Positions 1-11,550 of a stretch of 64,000 bases of DNA are shown in pieces. Location: positions 186,001-250,000 of the forward strand of contig JAWZYU010000121.1 of the NCBI GenBank assembly GCA_038380435.1. The letters are read 5' to 3'. The notes beneath the pieces are model-generated. The model saw only the letters and a program-made list of their open reading frames with translations, had not been told where the DNA came from and did no database searches. Made by a program: the position numbers and the translations under genes. Position 1 is the first letter of the stretch. Each line of letters opens with the position of its first letter. This DNA is from Ryuthela nishihirai (Eukaryota; Arthropoda; Arachnida; Araneae; Heptathelidae).

Positions 1-680
1 TCATTTTTTTTGTTATAGCATTTTACCATAAAGTCTTATATTTTAAGTTAGAAAGCTTCAAAAGTTAGCATTCTGCTAAAAAAAATGGGGAAATTCTTTT
101 ATATTGTTGTCTAAGCATTATATCTATACGTAGGTACTGAACAGAAAAAACGTTTCATGTTATTTGAATATGGAGTCATATTCAGATATCAGTAACTTCT
201 TAAGTAATATTAATATGGACAAAATATGACTATATTTATACTTGAGGTCTCTATCAAATCTCTATAAATGTAAAATTATTCACAAATAATTGTTCAGTAT
301 CCAAATAATTTTGTTAGCTGGAAAATGTACTCAATCAAAACCTGAAAAATTATTGCAACATATCAAAATGAAAAAGAAACATTCTGTAAACTTTAATAAA
401 ATGTATATTTTAGCTGCATATGTAATGATTGAACAGTATATGAATTTTGAACGATTTTTGGTTAACAAGGTAAGTAAATGTTAAATATTCCAGATTCTAT
501 AACTCATTGAATATTAAAAATATCAAAAGTAGGTATTTAGGCAGACCGCAGTCAGATCTTCAAATGTGATTGCTAATAATCACATTTTTCTATAAAAAGC
601 GCTTTTAAGAAATTGTAGAGTTGTGAATTTGATTCACTCTTGATCAAACATTTAACTCTTACGAATGTTTATACTTTCTG
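1..680. other. AT-rich DNA, no gene recognised
   Basis: AT-rich sequence with only short open frames that lack codon bias or a recognisable domain. I see no SINE, LINE or terminal repeat here. Confidence 0.5.
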
Positions 681-742
681 TTTGAGAACCTATCAATGCA
701 TATTGAGTTGAGAACCTATCAATGCTGTTGAGAACCTATCAT
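681..742. repeat. short tandem repeat, about three units
   Basis: The motif TTGAGAACCTATCAATG occurs three times in about 60 bp, the last copy truncated. Unit spacing is irregular. No function is suggested. Confidence 0.6.
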
Positions 743-871
743 GAATTTATTATTCAGTCCTAAGACTTTTTGATCTCCCCTTCAAATCCAAAAGAATTAT
801 TCCATGTTTCCTTTGCTTTTTACTGAAATGCAAGTATCAAGAAGGCAATAAACACACCACATTCTGCAGTC

Positions 872-1081
872 GACTCTTAGGGTCCCCCTGTTGCCTGGAG
901 GGATGCAGGCAGTTTGTCAATTAGACGGTAATTGATGGTCGTTTCAACCCTCTGAGAGGGAGATGCACATAGAGGGGAGGGAGAGTTCACCCGTTCTACC
1001 TACCTTCTCCCCGGCCGACGGGCCGGTATGATAGTGAAAGGGATTCGGCCAGTACGGCCGGAACGGTAGTGAAAGGGTTAA
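872..1081. mobile_element. GC-rich fragment with a piggyBac-like TTAA end (candidate)
   Basis: A sharply GC-rich island in AT-rich surroundings. Its right edge reads AGTGAAAGGGTTAA. Read outward-in on the other strand this is TTAACCCTTTCACT, the form of a piggyBac-superfamily terminus (TTAA followed by CCCTTT). The motif AGTGAAAGGG occurs twice, about 40 bp apart, next to self-complementary CCGG/GGCCGG stretches. The left end is not defined and no transposase is present. The superfamily assignment is inference from one end only. Confidence 0.3.
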
Positions 1082-1761
1082 ATGCTACCCAAATTAAAAA
1101 AAAAGAAAGATTATATTTCTCACCTTATGAAAATACTTTATTGTAATTTACTTTTCCCTTCTTACACTGAACTTATTAAATCATGAAGAGAGAGGAATTT
1201 AAAAACTGAAACATTTAAACAAAATAATATCTAATACTTTCACCTAAAATAAAATAAAAAACAAGAAAGAAACTCCTTGATATTTTAATCATCTCTATTT
1301 AAAAGTATGTAAATTCGTCATCCATTAAATAGAATACACACTAATATTCAATTACAGCCAACCAAATTTTTTAACTGAGAAAGCCTGCAGAAGGAATTCT
1401 CAAATAAGTGTAACGTAAAATCAATCAATCAATATAAGAAGTACATCTTCACATTTATCACTGAGTACAATCCTAAGAAAATAAAAAAAAAATCTGTTGT
1501 AGAATCGAGGTTTGTAACTCGAAATAAAACTGATTTCATTGCGGCGTAATTAGAACATAAAGATACTTGTATCATTATATAATTAATTAAACTTTATAAA
1601 AATGACAAACTAACCGATGAAAGGCAATTCCTGGTATCTTTTTGAAGGGCGATTCGTGCATCCAAAACGCTAAATAAATTAACATAACACAAATATCGTA
1701 TAAAATCAATTTTTTTATAGAATTTTTATATAGAATAGAAATTTTTTATAGAATTATATTT
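1082..1761. other. AT-rich DNA, no gene recognised
   Basis: Low-complexity AT-rich sequence with A and T runs. No coding signal or recognised repeat. Confidence 0.45.
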
Positions 1762-2573
1762 AAAAGAAATTTCTCTTACAAAAAAACTAAAAAAAAATTC
1801 GAAATTTATTGCTTATGCCATTTTTAAATTCTTTTCATTAAAGGCTAATATAAAGTTTAAATTAGCAGGCCATTCCTAATCAGCTGGACACATTGTACTC
1901 CAACACTACTGATCAATGTTTTGAACAACATGGTTGCTGCGCAGTCGCCGTAGCATCATCTTCAAGAGCTTAGGGCTCCTCCTCTTTTCTTCCTACCTCC
2001 ATGATCACAAACTTCTCGGTCATGCTAAAGGTGTTCTATTAGCGGAAGTGATGTTTTTCATCGAGAGGATTGTTTACTTCTCGACATTTTGATGTAAAGT
2101 TTCTTTTCTTGATTTAATTTGGAAATTATAAAATAAATTCGAAACATTTTATTCCATAAAACAGGCAAGAATGGCTTTGTATTTTAAAGTTCCAGTGTAT
2201 TGTAATGCAATTCATACATATGTAATGATATTAATTTTAATAAATTCTTGAACTCTTACTCGTTTTACAAAAGTTTCAGGGCACTTGGTTGAAAACAGTT
2301 TGACACGTTTTGCTGCAGTAGAATGAAGTAGGATCTGTGCCATAGGATGTCTCCGTAAGCACACTCTGCATAGATTAACCTGAAATCTAAAGCTGGATCT
2401 GCTGGAAATGAAAGATTTCGATATTACTCGAGCCCTGATGAAAAAAGAAAAGAAATTTCTCTTACAAAAAAACTAAAAAAAAATTCGAAATTTATTGCTT
2501 ATGCCATTTTTAAATTCTTTTCATTAAAGGCTAATATAAAGTTTAAATTAGCAGGCCATTCCTAATCAGCTGG
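1762..2573 (-). repeat. family R repeat, rearranged copy
   Basis: This matches, in reverse orientation, parts of the repeat at 6541-8140 and 49655-51388. About 125 bp are present as a near-identical direct duplication at 1762-1887 and 2448-2573; each ends with GCCATTCCTAATCAGCTGG, the reverse complement of the family R edge at about 6552. Sequence between the two copies also belongs to the family (for example GTGCCATAGGATGTCTCCG near 2338). No coding capacity is clear. The direct duplication flanking internal sequence could be two terminal repeats or a tandem rearrangement. Confidence 0.65.
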
Positions 2574-2852
2574 CTCTAGAGGCCTCTCCTGTTCCAAACA
2601 CTTGAAACCGGTTTAATCCACAGAATAAGGAAGGTACAGATGAGCAACTCCCATAGGAGATGGCACCGCCATCACCGGTGGATTTTCGAACTACAATGCG
2701 GTTACAATCACTCTCTTCCTATGTTAACGGTTATTTTGAGTTAATATGTACAAATGGGTGTGAACTAATTTGGTCTTTAGTGTATACTTTTTTAAAATAT
2801 AATTTTAAGTGTTGGATATATTTCATGCTTGGTTTTATCCAAAGTTTATCCG

Positions 2853-3062
2853 CCACATGGCCGAGTGGTTAGCACGCTTGGCTACTGATCTAAGGGACCT
2901 GGGTTTGAGCCCCGGACTAGGCATGGATGTGTGTGTCGTTTTTCTGCTGAGGTTCTGCCATCCTCTCAGATCTCCTACTGTGGCATATAAACTGACAGGC
3001 TCCTGTCAGATCTCTGTGTCAAGCAGCTGCTTGAGGGGGTATTTATTTTATTTATTTATTAT
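2853..3062 (+). mobile_element. tRNA-derived SINE, family A
   Basis: The head has an A-box-like TGGCCGAGTGGTTAGC (near 2857) and a B-box-like GGTTTGAGCCC (near 2902). This pattern matches a class II (Leu/Ser type) tRNA ancestor. A shared body follows (TTTTTCTGCTGAGG, CTGACAGGCTCCTGTCAGA), then the conserved 3' end AAGCAGCTGCTTGAGGGGGT and an ATTT-rich tail. At least nine partial or complete copies occur in the window. Transcription by Pol III from internal promoters is expected for the family; retrotransposition would depend on a LINE partner. Confidence 0.85.
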
Positions 3063-3389
3063 TATACGATATAAGTTTGTTATTCCTAATCAGTGGTCTA
3101 AAGGAAATTTCATTGGTGTAAATTTTTTTCTATTGAGAATTTTTTAAATATTCGCGTACATTACCAAATTGTTGCAAACCTAACAGTTTCATATTAGTGT
3201 ATTTCTCTCTTTGATCAGAAATTCATTCATATATATATGGTAATTTAGCAAAACACTAAATTTTCCAACTTTACCCTTTTGCTATAAAACATACTGCAAG
3301 AAAGAACAATTTTCCCTAGTTTTTAAATAAAAAGTATTTCAATATAAATCGAAAATTAATTTTCCCAGGGGTCGGACCAAAAGGGCATG

Positions 3390-3660
3390 ACCCCTGGAAC
3401 ACACACACACACACACACACAAAACACCCCCCCCCCAAACACACACACAAAAAAAGTTTTATTAAAGGTAATAGAGGCAAATAATAAACATTTATATTTC
3501 ACTTATTTTTAAAAATTTTAAGTTCACTAAAACGGGGCTCAGGGGGGGGGGCGGATTATATTGAATTGTAAGTCTAGTTTCTTGCTCCCCTTACATTTTT
3601 ATCAGCTCGACTGTTTCGTAGGCTCCTATCAACTCGTCCCCCCCCCCCCAGATCCACGCT
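3390..3660. repeat. CA/AC microsatellite and homopolymer tracts
   Basis: An (AC)n tract near 3400-3420 is followed by a C10 run, a second AC tract, a G10 run near 3542 and another C10 run near 3641. These are simple sequence repeats. Confidence 0.8.
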
Positions 3661-3918
3661 TGCATTTTCCTATAAACATTATAATTCTGTTTTAATAAGT
3701 ATTATGAAGTTATTAGAGAAATTAAAATCTCAGTATTCTGATATCGTTTCATTTAAAGCAAATGCATTTCAATTTTTTAATACTTAAATTTTGCAGAAAT
3801 AAAATAGGAATTGAGATGACACTCACAAATAATAGAACTTATTACTCAAAAAACAAACAATATCCAATGTACAGAAAGGCAGATACTGGACAAAAAGATG
3901 GAAGCAGATCCATGTTGC

Positions 3919-4070
3919 AATAAATACATCCTCAAGCAGCTGCTTGACACAGAGGTCTAACAGGAGCCTATCAGGTTAATACCGCATAGCAGAAGGTATG
4001 TGAGTATAGCAGGACCTCAGCAGAAAAACATCACAAACATCCATGCGTTACCCAGGGTTCGAAACCCAGA
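3919..4070 (-). mobile_element. SINE family A, truncated
   Basis: Reverse-strand copy with the conserved 3' end (CTCAAGCAGCTGCTTG) near 3930, the body, and a B-box-like GGGTTCGAAACCC at about 4055. The A-box half of the head is missing. Confidence 0.75.
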
Positions 4071-4256
4071 GCTCAATAACGTCTTTACTATGATTGTTAG
4101 TAAAAAAATGCCTCAAGATAAATTAAAGATCTCAATCTCAAACAATATCTGTTTAGTTTTCAAAAAGTAATTAACATAGGAATCTCAACAAGCTACAAAA
4201 AATTTAACCTCAAAACTTAAGACAACCCAATCCTGTTTTAATTACCTCTAAATAAT

Positions 4257-4407
4257 GGGCTAAATGATCATGTTACAAGGAGCCCCACACAACTGGGGGA
4301 AGGGGACTCGCTGGACAGCATCAAGCATGTTCTTTGATGTGCACATAGTATGACTCTCCCATAAACAGGTCAATGGTTTAATGTCCCATTTGATGGACGG
4401 TGGCATT
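4257..4407 (-). mobile_element. SINE family B, 3' fragment
   Basis: Diverged reverse-strand piece. It shows the GGGCTAAATG block, the TTCTTTGATGTGCAC region (reverse of GTGCACGTTAAAGAA) and the TTAATGTCCCAT block (reverse of ATGGGATGTTAA) that define family B elsewhere in the window. Confidence 0.6.
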
Positions 4408-5231
4408 AAAGCAGATTAATTGATCATACTTGACTGCAGTACAATGTAATACACCCTGTGTTGATCTCTTAGCCTATTTCAATGTATTACATAAATTTTG
4501 AGGTTAATTTTTTCAGTCTTTTAAATATTCAGCATTTATCTCCCTGAATACTAAATAAATATTGATCAAAATTGAGATATAGAAAGATTTCACTGCATCT
4601 ATATCTTTAGACATATTTTTGTTAAAAATCATATTGTAGTTATTTACTCAAAATGTGATTTTCATAGAGATAACACGAAACTGTTTCCATGTTTCTGTTC
4701 AAAGCCTATATAATATATATTTTCTGACAAATGTGATATTAAATTAATCAACGAAAACACATATATACTTTCTTATATGAGATAATAGGATATTAAATTC
4801 ATAAAAATACAGTGTTCAATATAAATATACCAAAGACATATGGCATCCATCTATACTCCTACAAACCTTTTAGTGAATTTGCATGTTAATCAATGAGAAA
4901 CTTTGAATCTCTAAAACTTAAGCTTTTTTTTGTGGAAAAAACTGTTGCATATAATAAGTCTTTTTTATATTTCCCTATAACTTAGAAATTAAATAAGAAA
5001 TCAATGATACATTCATATACATTTTCCTTTAAGAAAAAAAATATATAAACAATGCAAAATAATGTGTTTAGTGATAAATTATCGCAGAAGCACATTATAT
5101 CTATTTGAATATCATGAAATAAACAACTGTAACATAAAAATATAATTATTCAATGCAAAATTGCAACCACTGTGGTTTAGAAAGAGTACAGTAAATTATT
5201 CAGTTATTATGACTGATTGACTTGAAGATTT
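4408..5231. other. AT-rich DNA, no gene recognised
   Basis: AT-rich sequence with scattered stop codons in all frames and no repeat family that I recognise. Confidence 0.45.
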
Positions 5232-5497
5232 GGATTGTTTTACCTATGAGCAGCACCTTTATTTGACACAACGGGCTAAATTACCAGGTCACAAGGACCC
5301 AATGGCTCAGAGATTGAGGGAGGCAACCCACTGGACAGCTATTAGCCTCTCATCAAGGCCATCCATGTTCCTTAAGATGCACAAGGTGTCTCTCCCACAC
5401 ACAGAACCAAGGCCTAACATTCCATCTGATGGATGGTGTCCTTACTAAGCCCATTTGTGTCCCCTACTGACTGAGGGCAGACCAGGAAGTTTTAGTG
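5232..5497 (-). mobile_element. SINE family B, 5'-truncated
   Basis: Reverse-strand copy from the 3' end (TTACCTATGAGCAGCA) through the GGGCTAAATTACCAGGTCAC block to the reverse of GTCAGTAGGGGACACAAATG near 5455-5480. The tRNA-like head is absent. The open frame across this region is a chance frame in the SINE. Confidence 0.75.
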
Positions 5498-5913
5498 GAT
5501 AAACAAAATATTACCAAAAAATTTTTCAAATCATTTGTCATTTTAAGAATAATGCCACAGAATGAACTAGATGCAACAGAAAGAGGATATATAAATATTA
5601 CAGTGAGAGCTGTCTTGTATGGGAAGAGTTATTAGACACAAGAAAAAAGCTATTCATTGTAAAATAAAATGCAAAAATATAATATATATTTTCTTAGAAA
5701 TGTGATATGATATATAAATTAATGACACATACATTATATGCTTTCATATACAAGATAATGGGATAGTAAATTCATGAAAAAACATTGTTTAATGCAAATA
5801 TAGCATCTATTTACACTTCTACCAACTTATTAGGAATTTGCATCTAATATCAATGAGAATTTTTGAAGTTCTATTACTCCTAACTTCAGCTTTGTATGAA
5901 AAAATGCTAATAA

Positions 5914-6100
5914 AATAAATAATACTCCTTCAAGTAGCTGCTTGCCACCAAGGTCTGACAGGAGCCTGTCAGTTTAAATATCATAGCAGAAGGTTTGTGC
6001 GGATGGCAAGACCTCAGCAGAAAAACAACACGAACATCCATGCCTTACCCAGGGCATGGATGATGTGATCAGCAACCAAGCACACTAACCACACGGACAA
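5914..6100 (-). mobile_element. SINE family A, internally deleted
   Basis: Reverse-strand copy with a conserved 3' end and body. The head keeps CAAGCACACTAACCAC but has lost the B-box segment, because CTTACCCAGGGC runs directly into ATGGATGATG. Confidence 0.75.
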
Positions 6101-6540
6101 ATTATTTTCCAACAAATCAATTACACATGCATGTACCCTTTTCTGCAGAAGCGAACACTTATCAAAGAGAGAAAACATTTTTGAAATCATTGCACAGCAA
6201 TGCACCATATCTTCCTGCAAATCATAAAATAAATAACGCAAATCTATGTTACTCAATGCAAAACTACACCCACTGAGGTTAGAAGGGTACAATAATTTTG
6301 AATAAGTTTCATGGAATTGTGAAAACTATTTCTTAAACTAATTTCCTTTTGGGAAGAATAGTTGTTTAAATAAGGCAAACCATAAATGAGATTTATTTTC
6401 AACTATATTAGGAACCAAAAAAAATTAGGCTAATTTTTTTCTTGCTCCAACTCTAGATAGTCCCGTTAACTTGGTAGTGTCGTGAGACGGAACCGGTGAT
6501 TGCTGCGGTTGCTGAACATCTGGCAACAAATAGTAACCAT

Positions 6541-8140
6541 TTGGTCATGGGATGGCTGATTAGAAATGGCCTACTGATTTAAAGATTATATTAGCCTCTA
6601 ATAAAAGAACTGAAAATTCGCTTTTGGGAAATCAATTTCGAATATTTTTTTGGTTTTTTGTTAGGGAAATTTCTTTTCCATCAGGGCTCGAGTAATATCG
6701 AAATTTTTCGTTCCCAGTAGAACCAGATTTAGAGATCAACTTAATCTGTGCAGAGTCTGCTTCCGAAGACATCCTATGGCACAGATTCTAATCCATTCCA
6801 CTGTAGCAAAACCTGACAATTTTTTTTTAAACAAATTTCTGAAAATTACTCAAAGTATATACGAATACTCCGGAACTTTGGTGAAACGAGTAAGCTCTCA
6901 AAAATGGTTCAAAGTTAATAACATTTTTATATATATGAATTACATTACAATACGCTGGAACTTTAAAATTTAACGTTATTCTTTCCTGTTTTATGGAACA
7001 AAAATTTTCAAAATTTATTTTATATTTTCCAAATTAAATGATGAAAGCAAGCCGAAAAGATAAAAATACCGAGAAGTAAACAATCTTCTCGTTAAAATGA
7101 AGACGATAGCCAAAAACGTTACTTCCGCCAAACGAACACCTTTTTGCTTGGTATCCACTTCGTAATAATGTAGCAGATTAAGAAAGCAATATGTTACGCC
7201 GAGCCATTTTCCGAAATTATTCATTGGAAAGAAGTTACTGCGTTCACTTTACGGAACGTATTAAATGGTATAGGAAGAACGGAACGTATTAAATGGTACG
7301 GAATTGATTGAAACGGAACGTATTAAATGGTACGGAATTGATTGAAACGGAACGTATTAAATGGTATAGGAAGTTCCAGTATTTGAAATTTCCAAACAAG
7401 TTATGTTTTCTTTGATAGGAAACTATAGTAGGATGGATTCATTTGATGGTGTATTATGGAACTAGAGTGTATATGACTTTGTAACGATCCTTCAACTAGA
7501 TGATATGATGACATAGAAAGTAAGTTTTGATAAACTTTAATTTTTATTTGAAATATAAAATCTTTGAAATATTAGGTATTACTTGTGCTGCCATCTAATG
7601 ACAGTATAATGAACTGATTTGACACTAACTACGAGCATTGTGTTAGCGATCAGTTTCGTACTGATTTTCCTGCCCGAAATACTAGAACTGAAACCCATTC
7701 AACTAAGTATTTCGTCATTTACTGAGCAAGGAGTAGGGAACGCGTGATAAGATTTAAAATATAATTCTGACAAAGTTGCCATAAATATAAGCAGGTAAAG
7801 GATTATTATTGTTTAAAAATATAAACATTATTGGGTAATAAAATTACTAGAAATGAGTTCACAGAAATAGATAATTCCAGGAGAAGAATGATTTAGAAGT
7901 TGAAGTTTAATGTTTCTTATCAATTATGATTACCAAACTTGATAAAACGTGAAATCATGGATAAAGAACATATTCTTTTTTCACACTTGTAAGCAATACT
8001 CTAATTTATACAGCTTTTATTTCTTTTTCAAAGAGATTGACGTTTATTCAAAAACATATTCAATGGCAATTTTTCCTATTACTATTCTTTTTCTCAATAT
8101 TTTTCCTTAAACTGTTAATTTTATGCTGTGTTCTGCAGTC
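6541..8140. repeat. family R repeat, long copy 1
   Basis: About 1.6 kb matching 49655-51388 almost throughout, as judged by eye. Shared landmarks are the edge GGTCATGGGATGGCTGATTA, then GGTTTTTTGTTAGGGAAA, GAAGACATCCTATGGCACAG, AATGTAGCAGATTAAGAAAG, GTGCTGCCATCTAATGACA and AATTATGATTACCAAACTTG. No transposase, polymerase or tRNA-like promoter is visible. A 69-codon minus-strand frame (7015-7224) is disrupted in the other copy, so coding is not supported. It could be a non-autonomous transposon or a segmental duplication. The SINE-A-like sequence at its left edge suggests the duplicated unit includes part of an older SINE. Confidence 0.7.
7252..7375. repeat. 34-bp tandem array inside family R copy 1
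   Basis: CGGAACGTATTAAATGGTA recurs at 7252, 7280, 7314 and 7348, giving spacings of 28, 34 and 34 bp. The homologous place in the other copy (about 50594) has one unit, so the array expanded in this copy alone. Confidence 0.85.
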
Positions 8141-9131
8141 ATCTTTAAAATGTAATAAATATGTTATACCGGGAAAAGTAAAACAAATTATATGCACCCA
8201 TTAATTTTATTTAAATTGAAAAATGTAAAAGAGGATTTTAATAAAACAACTTCTAATTTGTCAATGTTTCACAATAATTGAAGAATCATTTAATAATTTA
8301 GTAAATAATGAATAATTCAAAATGTGATAGTTACACGTTATTATTTCCTCAATCACATAAACAAAAATATGAATTACGAAAATTACGTGGAGCACCAAAT
8401 AATTTTTATTTGATATAAAAAATATAACACTTTTAAAAGACATGATAAAAATCACAGAACAAAAACGAGTTTTGAATATTTTATAATTATACAATATTGG
8501 ACGAATGGTTATGTAGATATTTGTTTTTCTTTAATTCAATTTGCATGATGTAGCACAGAAGTGTTCTGGTAAAATTTTTCCTAAATATTTGCTCGCTTTG
8601 AAATAAATGGAGTTGTTATACATTGCACCTCTTTGAAAAATCTTGGTCATAAAGCAAACCATCAATATATTTACTCCTGATCACTTTTTTAAAAAACTTT
8701 GACAAATTATTTTTAGATACATAACTAAACAATTTCACCGCTGCAAGACAACTCATTATTTTTTATTTTTTCCCCTCAATGTATTTTTGAGTTTCCAATT
8801 GTAACCCTCCCACACACCCCTTTCACAGAAGGAGTTGAAAATGTTTGGTTTGGTTTTTTTTGGGGGGTGGGGGGTGGGGGGGTGGAAACACCACCCACCC
8901 TGTTAATGGCTAACTCTATACAAGGTTACTTCTGCACTTTATATCACTCATGTTATTAGATGGCACTACAAGTGCTGAAGTACTGTAGATGAAAAGGTTA
9001 AAAGCATAGAGTATGATGGTGAGTTTTCAAGGTATGAATGGTTATGGTCTAAAGTTCAAAAAGGTAAATTTTTTAGGGGCAGAAATTTGCATTGTTTAAC
9101 TCGTGATTCAGATCTACTTCTTCATATGTAA
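8141..9131. other. AT-rich DNA with G-rich tract, no gene recognised
   Basis: Mostly AT-rich. A low-complexity G-rich tract (runs of G6 to G7 separated by T) lies at about 8860-8885 and is followed by CACC repeats. No domain-bearing frame. Confidence 0.45.
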
Positions 9132-9860
9132 CATCATCATCATCATGCTCAAGCAGCCATGGGCTCCAATTTAGTTCTCCAACCAGACCATGCAATTTAG
9201 TTCTCCAAACATATCTGTCCTGAGATATATCTGCTGCATCTCACCACTGCACACCAATTCTAACAAGGTCCTGCTTGACATTGTCTACCACCGCATCCTA
9301 GGTCTCCCCCTCTTTCTCAGGCCTTTAGACACACTGTTCATAACCCTATTCACTAATCTATAATTATCCATATGGGCAACATGGCCAAACCAATGGAATC
9401 ACTCTCTCTGCACAATATACTGCTATGAGGAGATTGCCGACTCCTATTTCTAACCTCTTCATTACTTACAAAATTGAACTACTTAATACGCAAGATACTG
9501 CATAAGCATCTGGAATCAAAAGCATCTAGTTTCCTGTTATCTTGTTTACAAAGTGTCCAAGTTTCACTACCATACTAACCCTAGAAAGAACCAAACTATT
9601 ATACAGCCTAATTTTAGTCTTTAGGTGTATACGCCTATTTCTCCACACTCTCCATAGATTCTTAAAAGTCCCGGCAGCAATCCCTATTCGTCTGTTAATC
9701 TCATGCCACACATCACCAGTATCTGTTACATAGGTTCCAAGAAAATTAAACTGACACCTGCAGAAGAGTGCAACCTTTCAGATTAACTGAATCCCAGCCT
9801 GCCTCACCAATTTCCATCACTTTAGTTTTCTTTCTGTTTCTAACCAAACCTTCTCTACTC

Positions 9861-11550
9861 TATTTAAAATAATTTAAAAATTCTCTGTCATTGAGCAATA
9901 AAATTTCAGAGTTTATCCTTCAAACTATTTGGATGTTGAAAGTTCTTAGGAGAAAAACTCTCAGAAGCTTTTCGGAGCAAAGACAGCGCTCCGTCTTCAG
10001 TGAAGTAATGTTATGTACTGATGTTGGGTCTGTTTAGACAAAGAGCTTCTCTCCACATGTCGTGTAGGGTGATTCCAGTGTCTCGGTTGCAGGTGGGGAC
10101 GGACGAGGTCATTATTTCAATAGCCTCGCGGACTATAGTTCCGTAGAAAGTGGATGCGCGTGCAAGAAGTGTGGCGTGCTCCCAGTCTATTGTTGCCGTG
10201 TGTTGCACTGCTAGCTCAGAGGCAGCCGTCGTTAGCTTCTTTTGGCTGACATCAGCTTTGTGCTCCGCGAACCTTTCTTGCAAAGAGCGAATGGTTTTTG
10301 CCGATGTAGTACACAATGGAATTATCCGTCAACTGTAGGGGAAATCGGTATACGCCCGATTTTTGAAGAAGGCTATATTTATCCCTGTCCCTTTTGACTA
10401 ATTTCTTCAAATTTGGAGCGGGGCTGAAAACAATTTTTATACTATATGCTCTGAGTAATTTGTGGACCGATTCACATAGGACAGGGTCGAAAGAAATGGG
10501 TCCGACAAAAATAGTACGCTCGGGGTCGATGATTGGGATGAGAGCCAAATCTCTTCTGCTTTCGTTTCTATATTTGCTGATAATTTTGTCTATTGCTGTT
10601 GGGTTGTAGCCATGGGAAGCAGCGATGGAATGGATGTTTAAGATTTCTTTTTCAAGCAGTTGCTCATTTGAAGACACGGTGAATGCCCTATGTGTGAGGG
10701 AACGGAAGGCTGCAATTTTGTACGCCCACGGGGCACATGAGTCTGCACGTATGACAGAAGGGACGTAGGTAGGCTTCCGGTATACCGACGTTGTCAAGGC
10801 TCCTGTGTCATCTTTTTGGATGAAAACATCTAAATAGGAGACGGCATTTCTATTTTCCTCCTCCTTCGTAAAGCGTATCGTGGGATATATATTGTTGGCA
10901 GAGTCAATGAGGCTGTTTAATTGCTCATTGCTGCCATTCCAAATTAAAAATATATCGTCGACGTAGCGACACCAGAAGAAGGGTAAAATTGCAGCTGAGT
11001 TGAATAATTTTGTTTCAAGATCTTGAAGGACAATTTCAGATAGGATACCGGAAAGGAGTGAGCCCATGGGGGCCCCTGAGTCCTGCCTATAGATTTGGTT
11101 GCCGAACTGGAAATAGTTATTTTCGGTGACGAGTTTTAGAGCCTCATGAATGGCGTTGATTTCAGGAAGGGAAAATTTTTGCGTTTCAATAATTTTTGTC
11201 CGAAACAACATGACTGCATCAAAAACTGGAGTGGATGGGAATAAAGAGACTATGTCAAGTGTGACAAATTTGCTGTCGGGAGGAATGGACAGATCCTTGA
11301 GTCTGTTGAGAAATTCCGCTGTCGACTTTACAGAAAATGGGTGATTGGAAATGAAATTGGATAGAAATTTCGACAAACTCTTTTCAAGAAAGAAAGTTGG
11401 AGAAGTTCTTTTGCACACGAGCGGCCGGATGGGATAATTTTCTTTTGTGCACCTTGCACTGGGCAAACATTCGCGGTGCTTGGCTGTTGGATGATACTGA
11501 GCTCTTCTTGAGGTCCTTGGGGAGCCACCTGTTGTTTTTTAGCCTGTAGA
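9861..11550 (-). mobile_element. Penelope-like element copy 1 (EN+ PLE), 5'-truncated
   Basis: Inserted in the antisense RTE LINE. LINE sequence stops near 9861 and resumes near 11552, with about 20 bp of the LINE missing. The element carries a Penelope-type reverse transcriptase followed by a GIY-YIG endonuclease. Its 3' untranslated region (about 9862-10010) ends in TTTTTAAATTATTTTAAATA. The second copy (16816-17330) has the same 3' end with one mismatch (C for T). Length and the absent N-terminal RT region show 5' truncation. The 3' UTR contains a structured segment discussed in the findings. Confidence 0.85.
10011..11528 (-). pseudogene. Penelope-like RT plus GIY-YIG endonuclease, frameshifted
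   Basis: The main frame (10252-11466, 404 codons) holds the RT palm: FVTLDIVSLFPSTPV (motif A; Penelope RTs have DV/DI-SLF here), GAPMGSLLSGILSEI (motif B) and CRYVDDIFLIW (motif C, YVDD, at about 10968). The GIY-YIG domain starts at KSGVYRFPL and reaches YYIGK, where a one-base T5 versus T4 difference at 10295-10299 breaks the frame. The remainder (R of SLQERF, E of VREAIEI) continues in frame 10011-10316. The N-terminal RT part is missing, and a further frame change near 11460 precedes a short upstream segment. The family encodes a self-mobilising reverse transcriptase with a nicking endonuclease; this copy cannot make an intact protein. Confidence 0.85.

Noticed and set aside
2853..2925. 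Functional tRNA-Leu/Ser gene
   Set aside because: The same head occurs with the same downstream body at many places, so it is a SINE head.
2660..3147. Open frames of 70 and 112 codons
   Set aside because: They run through a SINE-A and AT-rich DNA with no domain. The PSPGLGMDVCVVFLLR text is the SINE translated, and it recurs at 47480-47728.
9127..9146. CRISPR-like or regulatory ATC repeat
   Set aside because: The ATC/GAT tracts occur exactly at RTE 3' ends and are LINE tails.
10150..11344. Plus-strand frames across the Penelope element
   Set aside because: They are antisense to the RT and endonuclease, which carry the motifs.
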